A stretch of 64,000 bases of DNA from Mycetohabitans rhizoxinica HKI 454 (lineage in GTDB: Bacteria > Pseudomonadota > Gammaproteobacteria > Burkholderiales > Burkholderiaceae). The position numbers and the translations under genes were made by a program. Below are positions 44,195 to 53,326 of the stretch, piece after piece. Location: contig NC_014722.1 in assembly GCF_000198775.1 (NCBI RefSeq), positions 175,372 through 239,371 of the forward strand, read 5' to 3'. The notes under the pieces were generated by a model. That model was not told the origin of the DNA and ran no database searches. It worked only from the letters and a program-made list of their open reading frames with translations. The stretch's first letter is position 1. Each line of letters opens with the position of its first letter.

Positions 44195-44965
44195 TCAGCC
44201 GACAAAGGCTTTCTCGACCACATAGTGGCCCGGAGCCGAATTGCTGCCTTCGGTGAAGCCCATGCCATCGAGCAGTTGCCGTGTGTCGCGCAGCATGTGC
44301 GGGCTGCCACACAGCATGATGCGGTCGTTGTTGACCGAGAACGCCGGTACGCCGAGCCGCTCGAACAATTCGCCCGTTTCAATCAGCGCCGTGATGCGGC
44401 CGCGATTCTGGAACGGCTCGCGCGTCACGGTCGGGAAATACATCAGTTTGTCGCGGATCAGCTCACCAATGTGCTCATGCTGCGGCAAGTGCTCGGTGAT
44501 GTACTCCTTATACGCAAGTTCGTCGACGAAACGGCAGGTATGCGTGAGCACGATCTTCTCGTAGCGATCGTAGACGTCCGGATCCTTGATAACCGACATG
44601 AACGGAGCCAGGCCGGTGCCGGTGGATAGCAGCCACAGCGTCTTGCCAGGCAACAAGTTGTCGACTACCAGCGTGCCGGTCGGCTTCTTGCCGATGTAGA
44701 TTGAGTCGCCCACCTTCAGGTGCTGCAGCCGCGACGTGAGCGGGCCGTCCTGCACCTTGATACTCAAGAACTCGAGGTTTTCCTCGTAGTTCGCGCTCGC
44801 CAGGCTGTACGCGCGCAGCAGCGGTTTGCCATCCACCTCCAGACCGACCATCGTGAACTGACCATTATCGAACCGAAAGCCCGGGTCGCGCGTGCAAGTG
44901 AAGCTGAACAGCGTGTCAGTCCAGTGATGCACGCTGAGAACGGTTTGTTGAGTCAGGTTGCTCAT
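44195..44965 (-). CDS. fpr: Ferredoxin--NADP reductase
   Basis: A 256-aa bacterial-type FNR. The FAD-binding motif RAYSLAS is at 51-57; FAD phosphate and NADP sites follow in 'VKVQDGPLTSRLQHLKVGDSIYIGKKPTGTLV' and 'LWLLSTGTGLAPFMSVIKD'. The C-terminus is GHYVVEKAFVG, as in subclass I proteobacterial Fpr. It exchanges electrons between NADPH and ferredoxin or flavodoxin, often in oxidative-stress defence. Single gene. Confidence 0.96.
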   Translation of the reverse strand: MSNLTQQTVLSVHHWTDTLFSFTCTRDPGFRFDNGQFTMVGLEVDGKPLLRAYSLASANYEENLEFLSIKVQDGPLTSRLQHLKVGDSIYIGKKPTGTLVVDNLLPGKTLWLLSTGTGLAPFMSVIKDPDVYDRYEKIVLTHTCRFVDELAYKEYITEHLPQHEHIGELIRDKLMYFPTVTREPFQNRGRITALIETGELFERLGVPAFSVNNDRIMLCGSPHMLRDTRQLLDGMGFTEGSNSAPGHYVVEKAFVG

Positions 44966-45156
44966 GGTGTCTCGATCGGATCGATGGCCGTCGGGCCCGG
45001 CACGCGCGACGGTCCGGCCAAAATATTGAATAAGAGGCTATTTTACCGCGTTACGGCAAATTTATTCGATATTCGGACAAGGGCGCGCCGATAGCGGCGG
45101 TGACGCACGCCGCGCGATGGGTCCCTGTCTCCATAGCAACCACGCGGCTGCGCCGC

Positions 45157-45684
45157 TTAACGCCGATACGGCTTAGATTCCGCGTACAGCCGATCGAACT
45201 CGGCAGCATAGGCGCTGGTTAGGGCGGGCGCGCCACGGAACACGTTAAAGTTCTCGGCGTTCTTGCGATCACCTGCTCGCGTGAAGTTCATCGAACCGAA
45301 CGCAACCAAGTCATCCACGACGATGAACTTGTGGTGCATGATTGGATACTGGGAGTCGATTCGCACGTCGATACCTGCATTAGACAGGTACGTTGCCCCG
45401 CTGTATTTTCCGGTTTCGTTAGATTTGTCCAGCACCACTCGCACTTGCACGCCACGCACCCGCGCATTGCGCAGCGCCTTGGCAATCTCGGGCGACGTGA
45501 ACGCGTAGCCGGCCAGCCATACGCGGCGCTTTGCGCCGCCGATCAGCGCTGCGACCGCTTCGCCGGCCCCGCCGTTGGGCGAGAAATACGTGTCAACAGT
45601 CGCCTTGTCGAGACGCACCGGCGCTGCATCAACAAACGATGTGGCGCACACGAGCACCACGAAGGCATAAAACAACTTTTTCAT
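45157..45684 (-). CDS. Secreted PLD-family nuclease (Nuc-type)
   Basis: The start at 45684 gives a 175-aa protein with a clear signal peptide (KKLFYAFVVLVCATSFVDA). One HKD motif is present (H117-x-K119-x4-D124, HHKFIVVDD, followed by GSMNFT). It is like the single-HKD endonuclease Nuc of Salmonella and pKM101, which dimerises to form the active site. It probably acts as a periplasmic or secreted nuclease. Single gene. Confidence 0.9.
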   Translation of the reverse strand: MKKLFYAFVVLVCATSFVDAAPVRLDKATVDTYFSPNGGAGEAVAALIGGAKRRVWLAGYAFTSPEIAKALRNARVRGVQVRVVLDKSNETGKYSGATYLSNAGIDVRIDSQYPIMHHKFIVVDDLVAFGSMNFTRAGDRKNAENFNVFRGAPALTSAYAAEFDRLYAESKPYRR

Positions 45685-45921
45685 GGGCGGCAATTTTAGC
45701 CGGATATCGGTCGGCATATATCGTTTTTGCGAAATAGCCTAAGTCGGCGCGATGCAGAAGTGGAGTCCCGGACGTCGATGGCGCAGTGGAACTGGCACGG
45801 CTCCGCGCGCCGGCATGAGCCAAAAACAGATCTTGCAATGGCTCGCGCGATATCTGATGCTCAGGTATCGCGACAAGATAAAATTGTCGTGCTGTTGGAC
45901 GGTCAACCACAGGAGCCGAGC

Positions 45922-46923
45922 ATGAAACGACCTTTCTTTCGCGGTTGCCGCCGCGCGTTCACGTCATCCGTCTTCAAGGGCGCACTCGCGTTGCCGTTGG
46001 GCGCGCTGATGTCTCAAGCCCGTGCGCAGTCCAGGCCGAACGCGCATGAATACCTTAGTCAGCAGCCTGTGCTCCAGGACGCACCTCGATTGACGGATGC
46101 GGTGATGACCGAACATAACCTCATCCTAAAAACCCCTGCACCGCGAACCCGATCGAGTCTCGCTCGGCAGCTCGCAGAAGGGGGCGTAACGGCAGGCAGT
46201 ACGATTCTCGTGCACTCGTCCCTCAGCTCGCTTGGGTGGGTCGCAGGCGCAGCCGTGGCCGTCATTCAAGCGCTGATGGACTGCATCGGGCCTAACGGGA
46301 CGCTGGTCATGCCAACACACACTGCCCATCTGACCGATCCTGCAGAATGGGAAGCGCCGCCCGTGCCCTCCAATTGGGTGGAGACCCTGCGCGAGGAAAT
46401 GCCGGCGTACGATCCGGCGACAACGCCAACTCGCAATATGGGTGCCGTGGCTGAGCTGTTTCGTACTTGGCCCGGCGCCCGCCGCAGCTTGCACCCCACC
46501 TGCTCGTTTGCTGCAATCGGGCCGCGAGCCGATCAGATCACAGCCGACCATGCACTCGAGAGCCCGCTGGGTGAAAGGTCACCCTTGGCCAAGCTTTATG
46601 ACGCAGACGCCTGTGTTCTCCTTCTGGGCGTAGACTTCGACGTTTGTACGCTGCTCCACCTAGCGGAGCAACGGGCGTGGCCGAACAGACCGAAAACGCG
46701 GGAAGGCTCGCCGATCCTCGAGAACGGTGTCAGGCGGTGGGCAGTCTACGAGGCTCCTGCCCTTCTCGACTCCGAACATTTCCTGCCAGTGGGCCGGGCA
46801 ATGAAAGACCGCGGGGCAGTCAAGACATTCAGCGTGGGTAATGCGCGCAGCATGCTCTTTTCTGGTCGTGAGGCGGTTGACTTTGCGATCCACACTTGGA
46901 AGGGCCAACTCCCTCCTGGCTAA
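45922..46923 (+). CDS. AAC(3)-type N-acetyltransferase with a Tat-like N-terminal leader
   Basis: Residues about 62-333 (from MTEHNLILKTPAPRTRSSLARQL) are a complete aminoglycoside 3-N-acetyltransferase family domain. It has 'TILVHSSLSSLGWVAGAAVAVIQALMDCIGPNGTLVMPTHT' (CoA site), 'NMGAVAELFRTWPGARRSLHPTCSFAAIGPRA' and 'LLLGVDFDVCTLLHLAEQRA'. Upstream, in frame and with its own AGGAG, lie 61 residues with a twin-arginine-like leader (CRRAFTSSVFKGALALPLGALMSQARAQ). Internal ATG 46105 would give the plain cytoplasmic enzyme. AAC(3) enzymes need cytosolic acetyl-CoA, so an exported form is puzzling. Confidence 0.85.
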   Translation: MKRPFFRGCRRAFTSSVFKGALALPLGALMSQARAQSRPNAHEYLSQQPVLQDAPRLTDAVMTEHNLILKTPAPRTRSSLARQLAEGGVTAGSTILVHSSLSSLGWVAGAAVAVIQALMDCIGPNGTLVMPTHTAHLTDPAEWEAPPVPSNWVETLREEMPAYDPATTPTRNMGAVAELFRTWPGARRSLHPTCSFAAIGPRADQITADHALESPLGERSPLAKLYDADACVLLLGVDFDVCTLLHLAEQRAWPNRPKTREGSPILENGVRRWAVYEAPALLDSEHFLPVGRAMKDRGAVKTFSVGNARSMLFSGREAVDFAIHTWKGQLPPG

Positions 46924-46993
46924 TCGGCCACGGTGGACTCGGGCGCCGCCACCATGGACCGGCTGCTGCGTGACGTGCGCGAACAATAATCCG

Positions 46994-47842
46994 CTACCCG
47001 GCTGCCTCTAGGTAGTCCAGCCGCAGCCGCGCCATGTACGGCAAGTGGTCCGATAACCACGCGGTGCGGGGCGCGGGCTCGAGCCATTGCACTGGCGTGA
47101 CGCCCCGCACGAACATCTTGTCCAGCGCCAGCGCGGGCGAGAATGCAGGAAACGTCTTGCCGGCCTCGCCCAGCGTCGAGGCCACCTCACGCAAACCGAT
47201 CTCGGCAAATAACGGCTCTGAGTCGTTCTTCCAGTCGTTGAAATCGCCGGCGAGCACCAATGGGCCGGTTGCGGCTTCGCGGGCAATCCAATGCGCGATC
47301 CAGTGCATCTGGCGCAATCGCGACTGGCGGGTGAGCGCCAGATGGACGCATAGCAGCGTGACCGGCGTGTTGTAAAGCGTGGCGCGCGCCACCAGCAAAC
47401 CCCGCTTTTCGAAGCGGTGCGCGGAAATGTCCCAGCGCCCGCCCAGGTCGAGCGGATGCGGCGACAGGATTGCATTGCCGTGTCGCCACGATGGCTTGAA
47501 CACGTTTGGCCCGAGCGTCAGCTGCAAGCGCAATGCTTGCGCTATTTCGGTAGCCTGGCATTGCCATACGTCAGTGAGCGCGCCCTGCAGTGGCTCGCCG
47601 AAGCCATTACTGGCCAGCACGGGCGCAGGCATCCGGCGCGCCATGGCCTCCTGCAGGAAGTACACGTCGGCCGGCGTTGCCTGCATCCAGCGTTGCATCG
47701 ATTGCCATGCTTGCAGGCCGAGCGGCGAGCGGCCCTTGTGCAAATTCCAACTGACGGCAATGAATTCCTTGTCGCCGGTGCACGGCACGCTAGGCAAGGT
47801 ATCGTCGGGTCGCATCGCTCGACCATCTTCACGCGAGTTCAT
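46994..47842 (-). CDS. Endonuclease/exonuclease/phosphatase-family protein
   Basis: A 282-aa EEP-fold hydrolase with the expected motifs: 'VSWNLHKGRSP' (Asn), 'DVYFLQEAM' (Glu), 'LVLAGDFNDW' (Asp, Asn) and 'AWLSDHLPYMARL' (Asp-His). Such proteins cleave nucleic acids or phospholipid head groups; substrate unknown. The start at 47842 is chosen by length; MRPDDT at 47815 is possible. It overlaps neither neighbour and lies 8 bp downstream of the periplasmic protein gene. Confidence 0.9.
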   Translation of the reverse strand: MNSREDGRAMRPDDTLPSVPCTGDKEFIAVSWNLHKGRSPLGLQAWQSMQRWMQATPADVYFLQEAMARRMPAPVLASNGFGEPLQGALTDVWQCQATEIAQALRLQLTLGPNVFKPSWRHGNAILSPHPLDLGGRWDISAHRFEKRGLLVARATLYNTPVTLLCVHLALTRQSRLRQMHWIAHWIAREAATGPLVLAGDFNDWKNDSEPLFAEIGLREVASTLGEAGKTFPAFSPALALDKMFVRGVTPVQWLEPAPRTAWLSDHLPYMARLRLDYLEAAG

Positions 47843-47849
47843 CACCCGC

Positions 47850-48353
47850 TCACTGGTCCACGATGCTCGCCTGTACGCGATAGATGAGTTGCGGGCCATG
47901 GTCCACCAGCTTCCACGATACCGTTTGCCCGGGCGGCACGACCAGGCCGGGATGGACAGCGGTGACTCGGCGCGGCTGCGGTGGCAGCGCACAACCGTCG
48001 GCGCTCTGCGCGGCACGCGGATCCTCGAAGATCTCCTGCACGTCCAGCGACAGGACTGCCTTGTCGCCGTCGACGTGGGTCGGCGACACGGTCAGCGTGC
48101 GCGATAACTTGATGTTGGTCACCAGTTGGTTCTGGCAGCCGCTCTCATGCACGACGCTGCGCTTGTGCGTCTGCGACTTCGCTTGGCCGACCGTGGTCGT
48201 TGCGCCAAAATGGTCGACGCTGCGCCCATCCTGCACGACTTCAACATCCCAGCGCACCTTCGGCGGGCCATCCTGCGCGTATGCCATGGCGGCGGCCGAG
48301 GCCAGCAGCACGCCTGTGGCAAGGGGACGAAGAGCATTCAACAGACTTGTCAT
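47850..48353 (-). CDS. Periplasmic protein of unknown function, 167 aa
   Basis: The start at 48353 gives a signal peptide (MTSLLNALRPLATGVLLASAAAMAYA). The mature part is beta-rich (VRWDVEVVQDGRSVDHFGATTTVGQ; LSRTLTVSPTHVDGDKAVLSLDVQEIF; VVPPGQTVSWKL) with two Cys (in SGCQN and DGCALP) that may form a disulphide. I recognise no family. It is probably co-transcribed with the EEP hydrolase downstream. Confidence 0.8.
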   Translation of the reverse strand: MTSLLNALRPLATGVLLASAAAMAYAQDGPPKVRWDVEVVQDGRSVDHFGATTTVGQAKSQTHKRSVVHESGCQNQLVTNIKLSRTLTVSPTHVDGDKAVLSLDVQEIFEDPRAAQSADGCALPPQPRRVTAVHPGLVVPPGQTVSWKLVDHGPQLIYRVQASIVDQ

Positions 48354-48571
48354 AAGGGATTCCGACCTGGATCGCCACGATGGGTTCATGCTCCGCACGG
48401 CGCCCAAGTTCTGCATGCGCGAAACAGTCATGATAGCGGGGTTTGGCCACGCGCGCGGGCACGACGCGGCGTTGGCAGCAGCGCCGCGCGACTGCTAGCT
48501 TGCACAACTTATTGACGCCGATACACTGAATTGGCGCCGCGCGGGGCGGCATGGCAGCAGAGGAGGTGAAT

Positions 48572-49550
48572 ATGACTACCGCTATGGTCAGGCAGGAAAT
48601 CGCGGTGGCGGCATTCAAGCCGATCGTATGACTTAACCCAGGTCGAGACGGCCTTGCATGACTTGTCCGATGGCGCCAGCGAGGCGCTGCGAAGCACCTA
48701 CGAGAAAATGCTGAAAGTTGGCGCATTGCGCTTTTGCGTCAAGCCCAACCGGTTGCCGTCAATCGATGCGCTCCTTGACGAGTCCCCGAACTTTAACGAG
48801 CCGCTGGAGGACGTGCGCAAGCAGATTGCGCTGGTGGCCGAGACCGACGACAGGCTCGAACTGATGCCCATGCTCCTGCTGGGCGAACCCGGCATCGGCA
48901 AGACGCACTTTGCCCGGCAACTCGCGCGCCTGGTCGGCACTGGCTATCACTATGTCGCGATGAGCTCGCTCACGGCGGGCTGGATCCTGTCCGGGGCGTC
49001 ATCGCAGTGGAAAAACGCCAAGCCAGGCAAGGTCTTCGATGCGCTGGTCAACGGCGCTTATGCGAACCCGCTGGTGCTGGTCGACGAAATCGACAAGGCC
49101 GGCGGCGATGCACAGTACGATCCACTCGGCGCGCTGTATGCGCTGCTCGAGCACGACACCGCGCAGTCGTTCATCGACGAGTTTGCCGAAGTGCCCATCG
49201 ATGCATCCAGTGTTCTTTGGGTGGCCACGGCCAACGACGTGCATCGCATTCCGGAGCCGATCCTAAACCGGATGAACGTCTATGAGATCCCGGCGCCGGA
49301 TCGCGATGGCGCGCGCCGTATTGCCCAGTCGATCTACTCGGAGATCCGCGAATCGCACGCATGGGGCGCGCGTTTTCCGCCAGCGCTCGAAGAGGCGCCG
49401 CTGGACGTGCTGTCCACCTTGTCGCCGCGCGCGATGCGGCGCGCCATCGTACACGGCTTCGGCAATGCGCGGCTGGCGGGGCGCAATGCGGTGAGCGCAC
49501 ACGACGTGGTACTCGATCGCCACGCACACAGACGCTCGATCGGTTTCTGA
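48572..49550 (+). CDS. AAA+ ATPase (Lon-like), probable frameshift near the start
   Basis: From TTG 48654 the open frame encodes 298 aa of an AAA+ ATPase. Walker A is GEPGIGKTHF, Walker B VLVDEIDKAGG, sensor 1 VLWVATANDVHRIPEPILNRMNV, with the arginine-finger region following. Upstream, ATG 48572 has a perfect AGGAGG site and reads MTTAMVRQEIAVAAFKPIV before TGA at 48629. The -1 frame continues YDLTQVETALHDLSDG into the ATPase. The original N-terminus therefore seems split by a 1-nt indel near 48,620, unless translation starts at the weak TTG. It resembles Lon ATPase modules but has no protease domain. Confidence 0.82.
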
Positions 49551-49579
49551 CGCTGCCCGGGCCGCGCGCCGCGCGGCGG

Positions 49580-49774
49580 CTAGAGCAGCCGCACGAGCAG
49601 CGAGCCCAGCAGCGTCAACAGCAGCGTTGACATGAATGGCAACGGCAGGCGGCGGTCGCGCCAGCTGAGCGTGAAGTCCCCGGGCAAGCGACCGATGCCC
49701 AGGCGGGCGAGCCAGGGCCAACTCGCGCTGAGGATCGCGGTTGCAATGAAGGTGGTGAGCAGCCAGCGGAACAT
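49580..49774 (-). CDS. DUF2905 small membrane protein
   Basis: A 64-aa protein with the DUF2905 pattern: MFRWLLTTFIATAILSASWPWLARLGIGRLPGDFTL, then a second membrane segment FMSTLLLTLLGSLLVRLL. The 'GxGRLPGD' motif between the two helices is diagnostic. Function unknown. It lies just downstream of the MidA-like gene, probably in one transcript. Confidence 0.9.
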   Translation of the reverse strand: MFRWLLTTFIATAILSASWPWLARLGIGRLPGDFTLSWRDRRLPLPFMSTLLLTLLGSLLVRLL

Positions 49775-49794
49775 GGATAGGCCAGCCTCAGGGG

Positions 49795-50985
49795 TCACAG
49801 CATGTGCGAACGGTCGCCGCGCTCAAACGCGTCCAGTGCGCCATCAAAGCCACGGCAAAACGCAATTACTTTGAACAGCTCGCCCATCTCCGCCTCGGAC
49901 AGCAGCTTCTGTACCGCATTGGCCGCAGGCAGGAAGCGGGCTGGGTCAGCCGGATCCAGTTGCGCAAGCGAGTCCGTAATGCCCGCGTTCATCAGAAAGC
50001 GCGCTTGCGACGTGTATCCGAGCAAATGCGCGCCCGCGTCGCGGGCTGCCTGCCCGATGGCGCTGAACTGCACATGCGCGGTGATGTCCTGCAAGCCGGG
50101 GTAGAGGAACGGATCGCCGTGTGCGCGGTGCCGGTAGTGGCACATCAGCGTGCCCTCCGTGCGCTGCGGATGGTAATACTCAGCGGCCGGGAAACCATAG
50201 TCGACGAACAGCGCGGCGCCGCGGCCGAGCGCCGAGCACACGGTGTGCACAAACGCGGCTGCCGCTTCGTGTGTCTCGGTCACGTAGTCGTGCCGGCCAG
50301 GGACGCACGCCAGTGTGGCCGGCACAGCGGTGGCGGCCAGTGGCCGGTCGGCGAACACAAAGCGACTCGCATCCGCCAAAGTGACGCCGCGTTCATGCCA
50401 GCAGCCATCCTGCCGCGCGAACAGTCGCACCGGCATGGCGTCCAGCACCTCGTTGCCGACGATCACGCCATCCACGCGCTCGGGCAGCGCATCGATCCAT
50501 TCGACGCAGGAGGCGAACTGCGGTGCCGTCTGCGCAATGCACTCGCGCTGACGCGCGCGCAGCTCGCCGGACAATTCCACGATCGTGTAGCGCGTGCACC
50601 CGACACCGAGCGCATGCAACGTGCGCAGCAGGCCGGCGGCGAACTTACCGGTTCCCGCCCCGAATTCGACGACATGACGCGTGCCGGTGGCGCCGAGCAC
50701 GTCGGCCACCGGCTTGGCGAACGTCTGCGCAAACAGCGGCGAGAGTTCCGGTGCCGTGATGAAGTCGCTACCGTCGTCGGGGCCGCGGCCGAACTTGACC
50801 GAGCCGCCGCTGTAGTAACCCAGGCCCGGTGTATAGAGCGCGAGTTCCATGTACCGATCGAATGGCAGCCAGCCTCCGGCCGCGCAGATTTGCTTGGCGA
50901 TGTGCTGCACTAACGCGCGCAAATGGGCGAGCGCGGTATCGCCAGGAACAGGTAAACTATTAGGTTGCGTCGTATTCGGCTTCAT
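49795..50985 (-). CDS. SAM-dependent methyltransferase, MidA/NDUFAF7 family
   Basis: A 396-aa protein of the COG1565 family. It has 'LPFDRYMELALYTPGLGYYSGG' and 'DFITAPELSPLFAQTFAKPVADVL', the SAM motif 'VVEFGAGTGKFAAGLL', 'IVGNEVLDAMPV' and 'GAALFVDYGFPAAEYYHPQRTEGTLMCHYRHRAHGDPFLYPGLQDITAHVQF'. The eukaryotic homologue dimethylates an arginine of a complex I subunit; the bacterial substrate is unknown. It is transcribed divergently from the folM-like gene at a 13-bp distance. Confidence 0.93.
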   Translation of the reverse strand: MKPNTTQPNSLPVPGDTALAHLRALVQHIAKQICAAGGWLPFDRYMELALYTPGLGYYSGGSVKFGRGPDDGSDFITAPELSPLFAQTFAKPVADVLGATGTRHVVEFGAGTGKFAAGLLRTLHALGVGCTRYTIVELSGELRARQRECIAQTAPQFASCVEWIDALPERVDGVIVGNEVLDAMPVRLFARQDGCWHERGVTLADASRFVFADRPLAATAVPATLACVPGRHDYVTETHEAAAAFVHTVCSALGRGAALFVDYGFPAAEYYHPQRTEGTLMCHYRHRAHGDPFLYPGLQDITAHVQFSAIGQAARDAGAHLLGYTSQARFLMNAGITDSLAQLDPADPARFLPAANAVQKLLSEAEMGELFKVIAFCRGFDGALDAFERGDRSHML

Positions 50986-50998
50986 TCCGGCATTGTAA

Positions 50999-51832
50999 AT
51001 GAGCGACCCGTCGTGCGCCGGTCAGCATCCGGCTTCCCCCTCTTGTGCGCCGCCCGCGCGCCGTGCCGCACTGGTAACCGGCGCGGCACGGCGCATCGGC
51101 CGTGCGCTGGCGCTCGGCATGGCCGCGCGAGGCTGGGACATTGCACTCCACTACCATACGTCCGAGGCCGACGCGCAGTCGCTGGTCGCCGACATCCAGG
51201 CGCTGGGCCGGCGTGCTGTCGCGTTGCGCGCCGATCTGGCCGACGAGGCGCAGGTGCGGCGCCTGGTGCCTGATAGCATCGCCGCGCTCGGGCGCATCGA
51301 ATGCGTGGTGAACAACGCGTCGCTGTTTGACGAGGATACGGCAGCCACGTTCGGATACGGCAAATTGCTGAACATGACGGCGATCAATGTCGGCGCGCCG
51401 CTAACGCTTGCGCGGGCACTGCACGAATCGATGCCGGAGGCGGCGCGCGACGACGAGACGTTGCGCGGCTCGGTCATCAACGTGCTCGACCAGAAGCTGT
51501 ACAACATGAATCCGGACTATCTGTCGTATACGTTGACGAAAGCCGCGCTGCAGGCGGCCACCGTGGCGCTGGCCCAGGCGCTCGCGCCGAAGCTGCGGGT
51601 CGTGGCCGTCGCGCCCGGACTTACGCTGCGCTCCGGTAGTCAGACCGATGAAAGCTTTGTCGACGCGCATCGGCGCACGCCGCTTGGACGCGCATCGACG
51701 CCGGCCGACGTGGTCGAGGCGGTGTGCTACCTGGCCGACGCGCGCGGTGTGACGGGTGCGACGCTGCTGGTCGATGGCGGCCAGCACCTCGTGCCGTCGC
51801 CGCGCGACGTGATGTTTATGACGGGTGCGTGA
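50999..51832 (+). CDS. SDR oxidoreductase, FolM-like (dihydromonapterin reductase)
   Basis: A 277-aa short-chain dehydrogenase. The cofactor loop 'ALVTGAARRIGRALALGMAARGWDIALHYHTSE' has the TGxxxRIG pattern with Arg-Arg characteristic of pteridine reductases and FolM. 'VVNNASLFDEDT' and Y-x3-K in 'YLSYTLTKAALQ' complete the active site. The C-terminal 'GATLLVDGGQHL' is typical. About 20 N-terminal residues are extra. It is placed directly before folB, which supports a pterin or folate role. Confidence 0.9.
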   Translation: MSDPSCAGQHPASPSCAPPARRAALVTGAARRIGRALALGMAARGWDIALHYHTSEADAQSLVADIQALGRRAVALRADLADEAQVRRLVPDSIAALGRIECVVNNASLFDEDTAATFGYGKLLNMTAINVGAPLTLARALHESMPEAARDDETLRGSVINVLDQKLYNMNPDYLSYTLTKAALQAATVALAQALAPKLRVVAVAPGLTLRSGSQTDESFVDAHRRTPLGRASTPADVVEAVCYLADARGVTGATLLVDGGQHLVPSPRDVMFMTGA

Positions 51833-51908
51833 GCGCGATGCGTGCGTGCCTACTGCCGGGCCGAGCCGTGTCGCGCGGCCACTGCCCCCACTTTTGACTG
51901 GATCGCCC

Positions 51909-52304
51909 ATGCTCTCCGCCCTTTCGCACCCGAGCCTCGCAGACTGTCGACGCCTGTTCCTGCGCAACTACGAGCTTTACATCAACATTGGCGTGCATGA
52001 TTTCGAGAAACGCGCCGAGCAGCGCGTCATCGTCAACATCGACCTGTTCGTGCCGCTGGCCGAATCGACGCCGCGCGCCGACAAGCTGGCCGAAGTCGTG
52101 GACTACGATTTCATGCGCTCGACCATTGCCCAACGGGTCTCGCGCGGGCACGTCCATTTACAAGAAACGTTTTGCGATGACGTTGCCGCCGCGATGCTGG
52201 CGCATCCGAAAGTGCGAGCGGTGCGCGTATCGACCGAGAAGCCGGACGTCTACTCCGATTGCGAGTCGGTGGGCGTCGAAGTCATCCGTATCAAGGAAGC
52301 CTGA
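51909..52304 (+). CDS. folB: Dihydroneopterin aldolase (FolB/FolX type)
   Basis: A 131-aa tunnel-fold protein: '[35 protein letters not shown]' (the G-V-H/Y substrate loop), '[11 protein letters not shown]' and '[24 protein letters not shown]'. It makes 6-hydroxymethyl-dihydropterin or the related epimer. The ATG at 51909 is the family start. It lies 76 bp downstream of the SDR and 1 bp before ttcA. Confidence 0.92.
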   Translation: MLSALSHPSLADCRRLFLRNYELYINIGVHDFEKRAEQRVIVNIDLFVPLAESTPRADKLAEVVDYDFMRSTIAQRVSRGHVHLQETFCDDVAAAMLAHPKVRAVRVSTEKPDVYSDCESVGVEVIRIKEA

Positions 52305-52305
52305 C

Positions 52306-53229
52306 ATGCATGCACCCGAGACCGGCGTGCGGGTCTTGACCCGTCGCGAGCAGAAACAGGCCTACGAAAACAACAAGCTGTTCAAGCGGCTGGCCCGGCA
52401 GACCGGCCAGGCCATTGCTGACTACAACATGATCGAGGCCGGCGACAAGGTGATGGTCTGCGTGTCCGGCGGCAAGGACAGCTATGCGTTGCTGGACATC
52501 CTGCTGCGGCTGCGCGAGCGAGCGCCGATCGATTTCGACATTGTCGCGGTCAATTTAGATCAGAAGCAGCCCGGGTTTCCCGCGCATGTGCTGCCCGAGT
52601 ATCTCGCGGCACGCGGCGTGCCGTTTCATGTCGAGAATCAGGACACGTACAGCATCGTCAAGCGCCTCGTGCCCGAGGGTAAGACGACGTGCTCGCTGTG
52701 CTCGCGGCTGCGGCGCGGCATCCTATACCGCGTCGCGGGTGAGTTGGGTGCGACCAAGATCGCGCTTGGCCACCACCGCGACGATATTCTGCAGACCGTG
52801 CTGCTAAACATGTTTTACGGCGGCAAGCTCAAGGGCATGCCACCGAAGCTGCAGTCCGACGATGGCAAGCACATCGTGATCCGGCCGCTTGCCTATGTGA
52901 AGGAGCATGATTTGGAGAAATATGCGCAATTGCGTGAATTTCCCATCATCCCATGCAATCTGTGCGGCAGCCAGCCGAACCTGAAGCGCGCCGAGATGAA
53001 GATGTTGCTACAGGAATGGGACAAGCGCTTCCCCGGACGGGTGGACAACATGTTCAGTGCACTGGCCGACGTCGTGCCGTCGCACCTGATGGATCATCGG
53101 CTGTTTCCGTTCGCCGAGCTACGCGCGACGGGCGTGGCCGATCCGCACGGCGACATCGCGTTCGACGACGAACCCTGTGCCATGCCCGACAGCGGCACCG
53201 TGCCGATCGTGCCATTGGACGCGCTGTGA
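52306..53229 (+). CDS. ttcA: tRNA 2-thiocytidine(32) synthetase TtcA
   Basis: A 307-aa PP-loop ATPase. SGGKDS is at 54-59 (ATP pyrophosphate loop). The two CxxC pairs C129-x2-C132 and C217-x2-C220 bind the Fe-S cluster that carries the sulphur. '[30 protein letters not shown]' is the family signature. It thiolates C32 in some tRNAs. Complete, normal length. Confidence 0.97.
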   Translation: MHAPETGVRVLTRREQKQAYENNKLFKRLARQTGQAIADYNMIEAGDKVMVCVSGGKDSYALLDILLRLRERAPIDFDIVAVNLDQKQPGFPAHVLPEYLAARGVPFHVENQDTYSIVKRLVPEGKTTCSLCSRLRRGILYRVAGELGATKIALGHHRDDILQTVLLNMFYGGKLKGMPPKLQSDDGKHIVIRPLAYVKEHDLEKYAQLREFPIIPCNLCGSQPNLKRAEMKMLLQEWDKRFPGRVDNMFSALADVVPSHLMDHRLFPFAELRATGVADPHGDIAFDDEPCAMPDSGTVPIVPLDAL

Positions 53230-53326
53230 AGCCGCAACGCTGGCACGCTATGTGTGGGTTGCACGACGGAATGCAGTAAGCCCGATGCTAAAATCGGCCC
53301 TTCAAGACTCGTTGGACGTTGACGCC

